NCBI GenBank assembly: GCA_910578275.1
Contig: CAJTPR010000005.1
Span: 15,392 to 79,391 of the forward strand
Reading direction: 5' to 3'
From: an uncultured Bacteroidales bacterium
Lineage (GTDB): Bacteria > Bacteroidota > Bacteroidia > Bacteroidales > P3
DNA: 64,000 nucleotides
Below, one piece after another: positions 25,308 through 34,800 of the stretch; position 1 is the first letter of the stretch; each line of letters opens with the position of its first letter. Below the pieces are notes generated by a model that was not told the DNA's origin, did not search any database, and saw only the letters and a program-made list of their open reading frames with translations. The translations under genes and the position numbers were made by a program.

Positions 25308-26438
25308 TTATGCGAAATACCTTGTTTTCAGCCAATATGCGTAAATCGGATCTTGAAAAGACACGGTGCGACCCACAATATCCAGAATATCGTTTTTGAC
25401 CAACGCTGCCTTGGAACGAACGACGGAAGTGGGCGAAGATATATGGTAGCGGTGCATGGTTTCCGTGGAACTGATGGCTTTTTCGCCGGCGGTCAAGGCT
25501 TTCAAATAATGCAATTGTTGGCTTGTGAGTGCTTCGGTGATGGTGATGAAAAGCAAACTCAATTGCCCCACGAGGGCTTGATGCGCTTCCTGTACGATCT
25601 TTTCCGTGCAGTCGTGTTCGGTTCTCAACCATGCCGATTGCGCCAACTGTTGTGCATAGTAAGGATGGTTGTCGACCAATGTGGCGATGAGTTGGCTGGC
25701 CTCCCGGCTGATTCGTTTTCCTGTTTCTTCAAAACGGTCGCGAAAGAAATCCACAAGGTGAGACGTACCGATTTTTTCAAGAAACATGATATGGCCGAAC
25801 TTGTAGAAAGGTTTTGAGGGATTGGTGAATACCTCCATCATCATATGGCGTTTGCTACCGTATAGGCAATAGGCGGCATTTTGGTGGCGTTGCCAATGTG
25901 CGCGCAGCCTTTTTTGGAAATAATCGGGATTTTCGAATTCCGAAATGTTTTGGAATTCGTCTATGCAGATAACGATTTTCAGTTTTTTCGCCTGGGCGAT
26001 TTTTTCCGCCAGGTCGAGTATTTCATCCGGATTGCGTTTTGTTTCCTCCCAATCGAAATCGACAGACACTTCGTTACAAGGGTCTGGCCCGATGGAGATC
26101 TTGGGCACGAGATGCGAAAAAAAATTCTTGATGTTGCCAACAGCATCTTCCCAGTGTGAAGAAGTGGCCGCGATTACCTTTTGTGCCAGCAAGGAATAGA
26201 AATGTTCTTCATTTCTGACGTTGAACAGGTCGATTTGGCAAACGCGCAACATGCTTTCTTGCTCCACAGCCATGTCGGCGGCCTTGTTCACAAGTGAACT
26301 TTTACCCCATCTCCGCGGAGAAATGATAATCGTATTGATCAGCGATTTGAAATATCTGACCAAATCGGCCGTTTCCTTTTCCCTGTCGGTGAAATTTTTC
26401 TCCGTGGCGATTTTTCCGAAGATAAACGGTGCCTCCAT
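25308..26438 (-). CDS. AAA-type ATPase (archaeal ATPase family 2-like)
   Basis: A 376-residue cytosolic P-loop ATPase. It has GKIATEKNFTDREKE at the start, a Walker A of the form SPRRWGKSSLV near residue 42, Walker B VICIDEFQN near residue 155, a YGSKRH sensor-like stretch, and a C-terminal winged-helix-like part (LTSQQLHYLKALTAGEKAIS) ending in FQDPIYAYWLK. This is the common Bacteroidota form of the ATPase_2/AAA_14-type STAND-like family, often in accessory regions and of unknown target. A -33/-7 promoter and paired palindromes sit directly upstream (26462-26500). It may drive the DUF6057/propeller genes that follow. Confidence 0.75.
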   Translation of the reverse strand: MEAPFIFGKIATEKNFTDREKETADLVRYFKSLINTIIISPRRWGKSSLVNKAADMAVEQESMLRVCQIDLFNVRNEEHFYSLLAQKVIAATSSHWEDAVGNIKNFFSHLVPKISIGPDPCNEVSVDFDWEETKRNPDEILDLAEKIAQAKKLKIVICIDEFQNISEFENPDYFQKRLRAHWQRHQNAAYCLYGSKRHMMMEVFTNPSKPFYKFGHIMFLEKIGTSHLVDFFRDRFEETGKRISREASQLIATLVDNHPYYAQQLAQSAWLRTEHDCTEKIVQEAHQALVGQLSLLFITITEALTSQQLHYLKALTAGEKAISSTETMHRYHISSPTSVVRSKAALVKNDILDIVGRTVSFQDPIYAYWLKTRYFA

Positions 26439-26461
26439 GCGATTACTTGTATTCGAGGCAA

Positions 26462-26500
26462 CAAATGTAGTTACAAAAAATGTAATTACAAAAAATGTAA
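26462..26500 (-). promoter_or_regulatory. Promoter with two tandem palindromes upstream of the AAA ATPase
   Basis: On the minus strand a -33 TTTG (26489-26492) and a -7 TACATTTG (26462-26469) are separated by exactly 19 bases. The interval and its edge consist of two perfect 15-base tandem copies of TTACAAAAAATGTAA (26471-26485 and 26486-26500), each itself an inverted repeat (TTACA, five A, TGTAA). This placement fits an operator for a dimeric repressor. The rest of the 227-base gap to 26665 shows nothing further. Confidence 0.6.
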
Positions 26501-26665
26501 ACTACGAGACATAAGGCGTCTCGGATCCAGTCGATCGTGATGCTCCATGCATTTACTTCCTTTGCCATTGCGGACGACGGCAGTGCATGGGTAGCTGCAT
26601 CTTCGCCAAGACAAGGACGGAATTATAAGGAATCGGGATGTTCCCTGTTCCAGGTCACGATAATC

Positions 26666-27169
26666 CTATTTATTACCTTGGCGACGTTTCCTATATTTGA
26701 TTTCACCGCTTGCCGCCGATGTGAAGCCTCCTTTTTCGCTCGCGGAAAGATGGGAGAAATCGTTATTTCCGCTTGATTCCACGGTGCCTCCTTGCAAGTC
26801 CACTAACCATTTGTCGTTGAATTTCCGCAACGGCAATGTTCTTTCAGCACGATTGCAAGTATAAGTGAAGCGGGCGGTATGGGCATTATCCGGGTCGATT
26901 TCCAGTCCCGAAAAAACGAGGTCGGGCGTTTCTTCCTTGGCATACGGATTCAGTGCCGTTAATTCGGCTTGTTCGTGGACTGCTGCGCGAGAAGCATCGC
27001 TGCACAATTGCAAGGCTTTGTCAAAATCCAAGTCCATATAATAGGCTTGCAGGAAATTTTCAGCCACATGTTCAGCTTCCCGCTTGTTGTTTTTGCAGCT
27101 TGTTGCCAGTAGGAAAAAAGCCGTCAGCATCAGGAGTGTACCCGTCCGGCGAATAATAGAAATGTTCAT
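26666..27169 (-). CDS. Small lipoprotein, DUF4878-like
   Basis: A 167-residue lipoprotein. The signal peptide ends in a LATSC lipobox (Cys25). The remainder, starting REAEHVAENFLQAYYMDLDF, has the helix-plus-sheet pattern of NTF2-like DUF4878 proteins and a beta-rich end (LRKFNDKWLVDLQGG). A charged tail closes the protein. Probably anchored in the inner leaflet of the outer membrane or periplasmic; function unknown. It has its own TACCTTTG -7 box 34 bases upstream. Confidence 0.7.
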   Translation of the reverse strand: MNISIIRRTGTLLMLTAFFLLATSCKNNKREAEHVAENFLQAYYMDLDFDKALQLCSDASRAAVHEQAELTALNPYAKEETPDLVFSGLEIDPDNAHTARFTYTCNRAERTLPLRKFNDKWLVDLQGGTVESSGNNDFSHLSASEKGGFTSAASGEIKYRKRRQGNK

Positions 27170-27203
27170 GGCTTATATGAGATATATATATGACGTAAAT
27201 ATG

Positions 27204-27211
27204 CAAAGGTA
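27204..27211 (-). promoter_or_regulatory. -7 box for the small lipoprotein gene
   Basis: TACCTTTG on the minus strand matches TAnnTTTG, 34 bases before the start at 27169. It lies in the 538-base divergent spacer 27170-27707, which is AT-rich and otherwise shows only the plus-strand promoter at 27613-27643 and no convincing gene. Confidence 0.5.
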
Positions 27212-27612
27212 CAATAAAAAACAAAGGTTGTAATGTTCCCGATTTTGTTTGATTCGAGATGTTTTCAAGTGATTATATGGTATGTCATGGAGTGGTGTGA
27301 CGCACATCTTTTTTAACAAGGTATGGCAAAGGCACGCTTCTGACAACACGTCTTTCATTCTTTCTTTATTCTTGTCCTGGCGTGGGCAATAAGGTGATAA
27401 AATTGTCTGACCTCAGGATAAATGGAGTTTGAGCCATCGACGGATTATGTCGCCGTCGGCCTTATAGTGACTATTTTTTGCTTGTTTTCGTGTGTTTTTT
27501 TTGAATTTGCAGAGGCGATATCGGGTGGGATTCTCAAACTCGAAAAATATAGAAAAAACTTCTTATAAAACAAGCCTCTGTATGTGAAATCTGCCGGAAA
27601 GTTATCAACTTT

Positions 27613-27643
27613 TTTGCTCATTGTCGGATAATGTATATCTTAG
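27613..27643 (+). promoter_or_regulatory. Promoter of the FGE-like / giant protein locus
   Basis: A -33 TTTG (27613-27616) and a -7 TATCTTAG (27636-27643, one mismatch to TAnnTTTG) are separated by exactly 19 bases. The predicted leader to the ATG at 27708 is about 60 bases. It is the only clear promoter seen upstream of the first FGE-like gene and may serve the whole four-gene locus. Confidence 0.5.
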
Positions 27644-27707
27644 CGGTTTGTAAAAAGGTTTTCAACACTTTGTTGATAAGTAGTAAAAAAATATAAATAA
27701 AGGAATT

Positions 27708-29549
27708 ATGAAAAGCAGCAGCCTTTTGGGTCATGCGTTTCGCATGGCCTTCCTTTGTGCGATTGTCGGTATGTTCTCGGGTTTGGCGAATGCCAATAAT
27801 ATCCGCATTATCGGCAAGCCAATACTTAAAGAACAGGATACGGTAAAACATACTGTTCTTATTAAGTTCGATATCGCTTGGGATAACAGTTGGAAAACAT
27901 CCAAACCGGAGAACCATGACGCGGCTTGGATATTTGTAAAGTGCTGGGATGGGGAAAGTTGGAATCATGTCTATTTGGAAAAGGATGATGTGGTGGCGGG
28001 CAGTACGGCAGCGGCCGATGCCGTAAACAAGGGTACGGCCTATTATGTTTCTAATCGGGATGGTTCGGAAACTAAACAAAAAATGGTTTTGGAGCCGGGT
28101 TATTCTTATGCTTGGAAAAAATGGCATTTGGATCCTGCGGAAGATTCTGTACAATGTATCGTGGGTTTCTTTTTGTATAGGAAAGAATTCGGGGCTGGGC
28201 ATGTGGTGGTGCCGGGCATTACTCTGAAATGGAACTATGGGGAGCAGGGTTTTGTAGATGAGGATGATTTGGTGGTAAAGGTATTTGCCGTAGAAATGGT
28301 GTATGTGCCGAAAGGATCCTACTATTTAGGAGGAAAAGGTACTGCGGGGTATCAAAACAATTCTTTTACTACAAATGGGGCCACTTTTGGTTCTCCCATG
28401 GTGATAGATTCCGAGGATGCAATCGAGATAAAAAATGATGAAAGTGCTTCTACACTTTGGGCTGTTGGTAATGCTATCACAACAGGAACTCTTTCGGAGA
28501 ATTTCCCTAAGGGATATAAGGCTTTCTATATCATGAAATACGAAATGACCCAGGAGGCATATGTGGAGTTTCTCAATACTATGAACCAAGGTCAGCAGGA
28601 TGGACGTATACAGGCAAGTTTGAACTCTTTGGGCGTAAATTCTTATGCGTGGGGAGGCGATGTTAGTGCTTATAGATATGGAATTAAAGTAATGCAGGCC
28701 GCTCCGGTTGTTATATTTGGTTGTGATGGTAATTTCAACAACAAGTATAACGAAACGGATCAAGTTTGTTATGACGGCGGGACGGATACGGCGGGAAATT
28801 GTTTGGGAAGGACACTGACTCGTAATGTGGATGGGCAAGATTTAGCGATGGTTTTTGTTTCGTGGATGGATTTGTTGGCCTACGCTGAATTCTCGGGTTT
28901 GCGCCCCTTTACTGAACTGGAATATGAAAAGGCTTGTCGGGGACCAAGGGAGCCGGTAAATGATGAATACGCATGGGGAAGTGTGACTATGACCTTTTGG
29001 TTAACCAAGACAACAAACAATTCTTGGTATAATATGGTGGATATAAGGCTGGGGACAGAAAGAGCAGGGGATTCTAGAAATGCGGGAGCTTATATTACAA
29101 ATTCTTGGTGGAACGTATCTACGGCTGCTGGGCCGGTACGTGTAGGCTGTTTTGCAGATTCCACTACTACCCGGGCGGCTTCGGGGGCTACATTTTGGGG
29201 TGTGATGAATATGAGTGATAATCCTGCCGAAATGTGTGTTTCCGTTTATGATGGTAATGGAAGAGTATTTAAGGGAGAGCACGGATGCGGACAGCTGGAT
29301 GGTAATGGGGATGCCATAAATAAGAATTGGCTTGAAATGACAAAATCTCCTTATGCTTATATCAATCGAGGTATGTTTTTCACCAATGGAGTTTATGACG
29401 TGAACTCCAAATATACGATTAATTTTGTATGTGGTATGGTTAGTAACCGATATCGTTTCAATCATGGTCGACCGGTTACAGAGAGAGATTATACTTCCTA
29501 CGGTATGAGAGGTATTCGTTGCGCTCGGACAGAAGGTGCTCAACAGTAA
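27708..29549 (+). CDS. Secreted FGE/SUMF1-like protein, copy 1
   Basis: A 613-residue exported protein. A signal peptide ends near residue 29 (GLANA). An N-terminal beta domain (about 30-190) includes FDIAWDNSWK and HDAAWIFVKCWD. From about residue 196 (VEMVYVPKGSYYLGG) to the end runs a formylglycine-generating-enzyme-like fold with FPKGYKAFYIMKYEMTQEAY, LRPFTELEYEKACRGP and a closing YGMRGIRC. The paired C-terminal cysteines that make true FGE catalytic are not present, so it is likely structural, as GldJ and GldK are in gliding and type IX machinery. The gene is clearly more AT-rich than the later genes of the locus. A 40-base gap separates it from the TPR-like gene. Confidence 0.82.
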   Translation: MKSSSLLGHAFRMAFLCAIVGMFSGLANANNIRIIGKPILKEQDTVKHTVLIKFDIAWDNSWKTSKPENHDAAWIFVKCWDGESWNHVYLEKDDVVAGSTAAADAVNKGTAYYVSNRDGSETKQKMVLEPGYSYAWKKWHLDPAEDSVQCIVGFFLYRKEFGAGHVVVPGITLKWNYGEQGFVDEDDLVVKVFAVEMVYVPKGSYYLGGKGTAGYQNNSFTTNGATFGSPMVIDSEDAIEIKNDESASTLWAVGNAITTGTLSENFPKGYKAFYIMKYEMTQEAYVEFLNTMNQGQQDGRIQASLNSLGVNSYAWGGDVSAYRYGIKVMQAAPVVIFGCDGNFNNKYNETDQVCYDGGTDTAGNCLGRTLTRNVDGQDLAMVFVSWMDLLAYAEFSGLRPFTELEYEKACRGPREPVNDEYAWGSVTMTFWLTKTTNNSWYNMVDIRLGTERAGDSRNAGAYITNSWWNVSTAAGPVRVGCFADSTTTRAASGATFWGVMNMSDNPAEMCVSVYDGNGRVFKGEHGCGQLDGNGDAINKNWLEMTKSPYAYINRGMFFTNGVYDVNSKYTINFVCGMVSNRYRFNHGRPVTERDYTSYGMRGIRCARTEGAQQ

Positions 29550-29589
29550 GAGAAGGCGTAGAAAATAAAACTACTAAATAAAGAACGAG

Positions 29590-30105
29590 ATGAAAACAAT
29601 TGGAAAAATATATTTGCCTATTTTTTTGGTGGTGATGAATTGGATTTTGGTCGGCCGTTCATTTGCACAAGAATTGCGGGGTATTCCTATGCCAAAGAAT
29701 GTTTCCGAACTTCTATGGAGCGGTAAGGTGGATTCTGCCATTAGTGAGTTCGAAGTTTTTAAGAAAGCGCAATCCAAAACAGCAGATCCGTATGATCTAC
29801 TTTATGTGGAAATGACGGTTTACAGAGATGCGCAAATGGCCGATGTTTCCAAAGCTGAATCCTATAAGGCCAAGTACGATGCTTTGTTCCAGCAGATATT
29901 AAAGAAATATCCGGACAGGTCGGATACTTATTTGTTGCAAGTAACACCGGAATCTACGCCGGAGCAGATTATTGAATTGACGACCAAAGCAATAAAGTCC
30001 GATCCTACTAATTGGGGAGCTTACCAGATGCGTAGCAGAGCTTTGTACCAATTGGGTCGGAACGAGGAAGCGGCGGCCGATGCTCAAAAAGGTCAGGGGT
30101 TGTAA
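29590..30105 (+). CDS. Small secreted TPR-like protein
   Basis: A 171-residue exported protein with a signal peptide (MKTIGKIYLPIFLVVMNWIL, cleavage after SFAQ near residue 28). The rest is alpha-helical with TPR-like spacing, most clearly NWGAYQMRSRALYQLGRNEE followed by AAADAQKG at the C-terminus. It lies between the two FGE-like genes in the same orientation, and a perfect hairpin follows its stop. It is probably a periplasmic or surface partner of the neighbouring proteins; its specific role is unknown. Confidence 0.65.
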   Translation: MKTIGKIYLPIFLVVMNWILVGRSFAQELRGIPMPKNVSELLWSGKVDSAISEFEVFKKAQSKTADPYDLLYVEMTVYRDAQMADVSKAESYKAKYDALFQQILKKYPDRSDTYLLQVTPESTPEQIIELTTKAIKSDPTNWGAYQMRSRALYQLGRNEEAAADAQKGQGL

Positions 30106-30127
30106 TAAAAAGTGGGGTATTCTCGGT

Positions 30128-30163
30128 CACAAATGCGGTATTTGAATTGATACCGCATTTGTG
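30128..30163 (+). terminator. Perfect 14-bp hairpin between the TPR-like and second FGE-like genes
   Basis: CACAAATGCGGTAT (30128-30141) and its exact inverse (30150-30163) enclose an 8-base loop. A T-rich but interrupted tract follows (CTGCTTTTCTGTTTT). It lies 22 bases after the TPR-like stop and 29 bases before the next start, so it may terminate or attenuate transcription and lower expression of the downstream FGE-like and giant genes. Confidence 0.65.
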
Positions 30164-30178
30164 CTGCTTTTCTGTTTT

Positions 30179-30187
30179 AAGGAGGGG
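30179..30187 (+). promoter_or_regulatory. Strong Shine-Dalgarno before a TTG start
   Basis: AAGGAGGGG lies about five bases upstream of the TTG at 30193. Strong Shine-Dalgarno sites are uncommon in this phylum, and here it decides an otherwise unusual TTG start. Confidence 0.55.
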
Positions 30188-30192
30188 AGAAG

Positions 30193-31845
30193 TTGAAAAT
30201 ATTTGCCCGACAAATAATTTTGTTTGTTGTATGTTGGGGCGGTTTGTTTCAAGCTCGCGCCAACAACATCCAAATCAGTTCGGTGTCGGTGACGGGACGG
30301 GATACTGCACAAGGTACGGCCTTCGTGCAGTTCACCTTGTCTTGGGATCATTCTTGGAAAGATCGTCTGCACCGGAACTGGGATGCGGCTTGGGTATTCG
30401 TAAAGGCCTATAACCCTAACGAACGGATTTGGCGTCATGTGAACCTTGTTCCGCCGGTAGGTGCTCCGGTGCAGAAAGCTTCCAATAATTGCCATATGGC
30501 GCTGCCGCATAGTATCGGCAAGGCCAATGTGCCGGTATGGAGCGAGTTCGCCACATCACAGACCGATTTCGGCACCACGGTCCATTCGGGCGTGTTCATC
30601 TACCGTAAGGAGGTGGGCAATGGCAGCAATCTGATAGAAGACATACGACTCCAGTTCAACTACAGGGACTATAACTTCACCGACCAAGACTTGATTCAGG
30701 TGGCCGTTTTCGCCATAGAAATGGTATATGTGCCAGCCAAGGAATTTTTTATCGGCGACGGGACTTCTCCCAAGGCGCTTTATGCCAACGGTAAGGACCT
30801 TGTCATCAAGACCGATGTGCCCAACGGGCAGCAATCCCTTATGGGCAAGATTACCGGTGAGAAGGGTTGGACTTATAACGGTACGTCGATTCCTGATACC
30901 TTTCCTAAGGGGTATGAGGCTTTTTACATGATGAAGTATGAGATTACACAGCATGGATATGCCGATTTCCTTAATACGCTCACGCCTGGCCAACAGGCCA
31001 ACAGGGCAGCGGTGAATCCGTTTGCGGCCAAGGGTTCGTTGGCCTTGGTGGCTCCCGGTTATACGTCCAATCCGTTGCAATACCGCAATTACGTGCGTAT
31101 CCGTATTCCCGCCCAGGAAGAGACCGACGACTATCCTGCCAAGGGAGCGGTTTTCGGCCATAGCATGACAGGGGCCAATGTGGATTCGTTGTGGGAAAGG
31201 GAAAGCAACGGGGGGAACATTGCCTGCAACTTCCTTTCGTGGGATGACGGCTTGGCTTATCTCGACTGGTCTTGCCTGCGCCCCATGACTGAAATGGAGT
31301 TTGAGAAGGCCTGCCGCGGTCACCAGTTTCTGCGCCGAGGTATGGCTTGGGGCTATCAGTACGGCATTGCCGCCAATGCATACGCGATTACCGATCCGGG
31401 GCTGGCCACCGAAATCAGTTCCAATCCCTCGGCTTGTTATCTCGAAACCGGCAAGGCGCCTTGGGTGATGCGTGTGGGGGCGTTTGCCAAAGACAGCACG
31501 ATGCGCAACGAGGCCGGAGCCAGCTACTACGGTATCATGGAATTGAGCGGAAATCTTTGGGAGCGTTGCGTGAACGTGAGTACCGAGGCGGGTCGTTCGT
31601 TTATTCCCCGGGAAGGAGACGGGGCCTTGAACGACCAGACCGGGGATGCCGAAGTGGAAGACATGATGTCGGGGGTTACCTGCTGGCCGGCGGAAGACGG
31701 CGGCGGTTTCCGGGGATTCCAGGTATCGAACCGTACGTATGCGGAATCCACTTATACCAATAACGCCAGGGAGGGCAACCGCACGCCTTGGTATGGTTTC
31801 CGGGGATGCCGTTATCCCCCGGCGGGAACCAAGTTTGATTTGTGA
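30193..31845 (+). CDS. Secreted FGE/SUMF1-like protein, copy 2
   Basis: A 550-residue paralogue of the protein at 27708-29549. It starts with TTG preceded by AAGGAGG; the signal peptide (MKIFARQIILFVVCWGGLFQ, then ARA) is followed by an N-terminal domain with FTLSWDHSWK and NWDAAWVFVKAYN, then an FGE-like domain from about residue 174 (FAIEMVYVPAKEFFIGDG) with FPKGYEAFYMMKYEITQHGY, LRPMTEMEFEKACRGH, GIMELSGNLWERCV and a final WYGFRGCRYPP. The catalytic cysteine pair of true FGE is absent. It is more GC-rich than copy 1 and closer in composition to the giant gene, which starts 43 bases downstream. Confidence 0.82.
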   Translation: MKIFARQIILFVVCWGGLFQARANNIQISSVSVTGRDTAQGTAFVQFTLSWDHSWKDRLHRNWDAAWVFVKAYNPNERIWRHVNLVPPVGAPVQKASNNCHMALPHSIGKANVPVWSEFATSQTDFGTTVHSGVFIYRKEVGNGSNLIEDIRLQFNYRDYNFTDQDLIQVAVFAIEMVYVPAKEFFIGDGTSPKALYANGKDLVIKTDVPNGQQSLMGKITGEKGWTYNGTSIPDTFPKGYEAFYMMKYEITQHGYADFLNTLTPGQQANRAAVNPFAAKGSLALVAPGYTSNPLQYRNYVRIRIPAQEETDDYPAKGAVFGHSMTGANVDSLWERESNGGNIACNFLSWDDGLAYLDWSCLRPMTEMEFEKACRGHQFLRRGMAWGYQYGIAANAYAITDPGLATEISSNPSACYLETGKAPWVMRVGAFAKDSTMRNEAGASYYGIMELSGNLWERCVNVSTEAGRSFIPREGDGALNDQTGDAEVEDMMSGVTCWPAEDGGGFRGFQVSNRTYAESTYTNNAREGNRTPWYGFRGCRYPPAGTKFDL

Positions 31846-31888
31846 CAATTAAAGGGGTTTGGTTTTGAGAACTTCTGGCAGATTGGAC

Positions 31889-34800
31889 ATGCGTAAATGG
31901 GTGATCGCCGGTTTGTGTTTGGCCGGGGTTGCAGTGGGCAGCGCCACCGTGGTGCGGCTTTCGTCTTTGTCTTCACAGGCAAACAAGGAGGAAGACGCTT
32001 TTGCCGTTCCCGATGCCGCCTTGTTGCCTGATTTGCAAACGGTGGCTGGAGTTTATGACGGCCAACCCCTGCTTTATCCGCAACAGCCCGATCTGGGATT
32101 TCTTGCGGCGGAGCCGGCCATGCCGTTCGTGTCGGCTTCTCCGGCCGTGCCCGCGCTTCTTGCCGATGATTTTCCCGAAGGAGATGAAGAGCCTTATCCG
32201 TTCTGTCTGGCGAATAAAGTACAGTGGAGCGACCAAGGCAAGGTGAATGGCGGAAGCGGGATGGCTGTTTCTGCCAGCAGCGATGATCCGGAGGCGGGTA
32301 CGCCCTATACGGGTGGTATCGGTCAAGGGGTTTCCGCTGCCAAGATGGAGGTGGTTTTCAAGCCTGTCTATTTGGGCGGCATCGGCGACGGTCATCGTGC
32401 TTCCGCCATGCAGATTATTTATAAGCCTACGTATTTAGGTGGTATTGGTGATGGGGAGCATGCTTCTGCTATGCGGATTGTCTATAAGCCCACGTACTTG
32501 GGCGGCGTCGGTGACGGCCATACGACCTCGACGATGAAGATGATCTACAAGCCCACGTACTTGGGTGGTATCGGCGACGGTCATACGACCTCGATGATGA
32601 AGATGATCTACAAGCCTACGTACTTGGGCGGTATCGGCGACGGTCATACGACCTCGATGATGAAGATGATCTACAAGCCTACGTACTTGGGCGGTATCGG
32701 CGACGGTCATACGACCTCGATGATGAAGATGATCTACAAGCCTACGTACTTGGGTGGTATCGGCGATGGGCATGTTACCTCTGCCATGAAGATGATTTAT
32801 GCGCCTAATTTCTTGGGTGGTATCGGCGATGGTCATACGACCTCTGCCATGAAGAATTTGCCGGCACCTCCTTTCATGGGCGGTATCGGTGACGGTCATG
32901 TTACCTCTGCCATGAAGATGCTTCTTGCGCCTAACTTCTTGGGTGGTATCGGTGATGGTCACCATTCCAGGGCCATGGACAAGCCCAAGCCTTGGCCGTA
33001 TATGGGCGGTATCGCCGACGGTCATGTTACCTTGCAAGTGCCGGGAGTCTTCTATCCTCTCTATGTCGGTGGTTTCTCCGACGGTTTCGCCAAACGTGGT
33101 TTGCCTTGCGATACCACGCAATACAAGATTTATGCCGATTCGGCTGTTTGTATCGGAGATACGTTGTTCTTGGAGACCGATAGCGTGCCTTCGGCTTCTT
33201 ATATCTGGAAAGGTCCCGATGGTTGGCGTGGGGATGGCATGCGTGTGTTCCGGCCCGGGTTCACGGCCAAGATGGCGGGTACCTATACGGTGACCATAGA
33301 TCCCGGCTGTGCCGATGCCGAGGATTTGCCTACGGCCATGGCCGTGGTCGTGGCTACTATTCCCGACCCCGTTTATGCCATTATCGACAGTATCGTTCCG
33401 AATATGCCTTACGAACGCATGTGTTTCGGCGATTCGGCAGTATTCGGTCTGAGCGGTTACGGCTGGGGCGACAGCGCGTTGTTCGAATGGCGCATCAACG
33501 GCAATCCCATCGGGGAGCCCACGCGCGACTCTGTAGTGAAGTTGGCAGGCGTGGACGATGGTTTCAACATAACCGCTGCCGTCTACTCGTCGTTGGAATG
33601 CGTGGATGCCCGTCCGTATGTGACCAAACCCGTTCGTACGGCGGTGGATGAAAAGAAGACGGTGAACGTGTCGATCGCCAGCGACATCGACCAGGCATTG
33701 GACAGCATCACCGTTTGTCGCGGCTATCCGATCCGGATCAGTTCCTCTTACGTGAACGAAGGCGACAATCCTACGTTTATCTGGCTTCGCAACAACGATA
33801 CCTTGCTCAGCGGTACGACCGATTTTGTCGTGCTCGATTCCTTGCAAAACGGCGACAGCATCCGTTTGTTGTTGATTTCCAGCATTCATTGCGTGGATTG
33901 CCGTCCCAAGGTCTCGAACACGCTTCGTTTCGTGGTAAAGAATCAGCCCGTGTTGAACGTTCCCGGAACGCAGGAAATCAACTTGGGCGAATCGGTCGAC
34001 CTGAGTGTCAGTGGCGGTAGCGACAGGGCCGAGTACAAATGGACGCCTTGTTCTTCGCTCAATACATGTCAGGGAACCGATGTCACCGCTTCCCCGCGCA
34101 CCACCACGCGCTATACCGTGACGCTTACCGAACCTTGGCATTGTCAAGTGCAAGATACCGTCCTGGTAGAAGTCTATACCGACGTACGTGTGCTCAATCA
34201 TCCGCAGCCTGTCACGGTTTGCGACAGTTCGGTGGCCCGGTTCGAGGTACGTGCTTCGGGCGCCTCCCTTGCCTTCGACTGGCAAGTGGATCAAGGCGAC
34301 GGGATATGGCGTACGATCAAGGACATGCCCCGTCCCAATCCGTACAAGGAAGTATGGACGGGCGGTTTCACGGCCTCTTTGGAAATCGGTTTGGCCAAAG
34401 ACAGTGTAAGTTCCACCCTTTCGCATCTCCACCTTGGCATGAGCCAGTACAAGTATCGTTGCCGGGTGAGCGGCGTTACCGACAAGACCCAGAAACGCGA
34501 TACGCTCTATTCGAACGATCCCGAGAAGTTCTACGGCGTGGCTCGTTTGTATGTCAATCCGTTGAGGACCGCCTATGGTTCGATCCTGTTCAATGGAACC
34601 GATACCGTCTGCGAGGGTACGCCGGTAACTTTCACGCTCAAGACCCAGAACAACCTGGCCGCCAATTACTCCGTGGATTGGAGAGTGAATGGCGTGAGCA
34701 GGCAGGTGGGCAAGGGCATGAGTTATGTGTTGCCCAAGGAATTGAGCAAGGACAGCACGTCGATCCAGGCTTTCATTACCACCGGATACGAATGTCCGTC

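Noticed and set aside
31865..31888. TTG at 31865 as start of the giant gene
   Set aside because: Possible, since the previous gene uses TTG, but the ATG at 31889 begins a more typical signal peptide and no strong Shine-Dalgarno precedes the TTG.
32306..33106. DNA repeats of 63 bases considered as CRISPR or noncoding satellite
   Set aside because: The period is a multiple of three, the frame is open and the repeat is conserved as protein.
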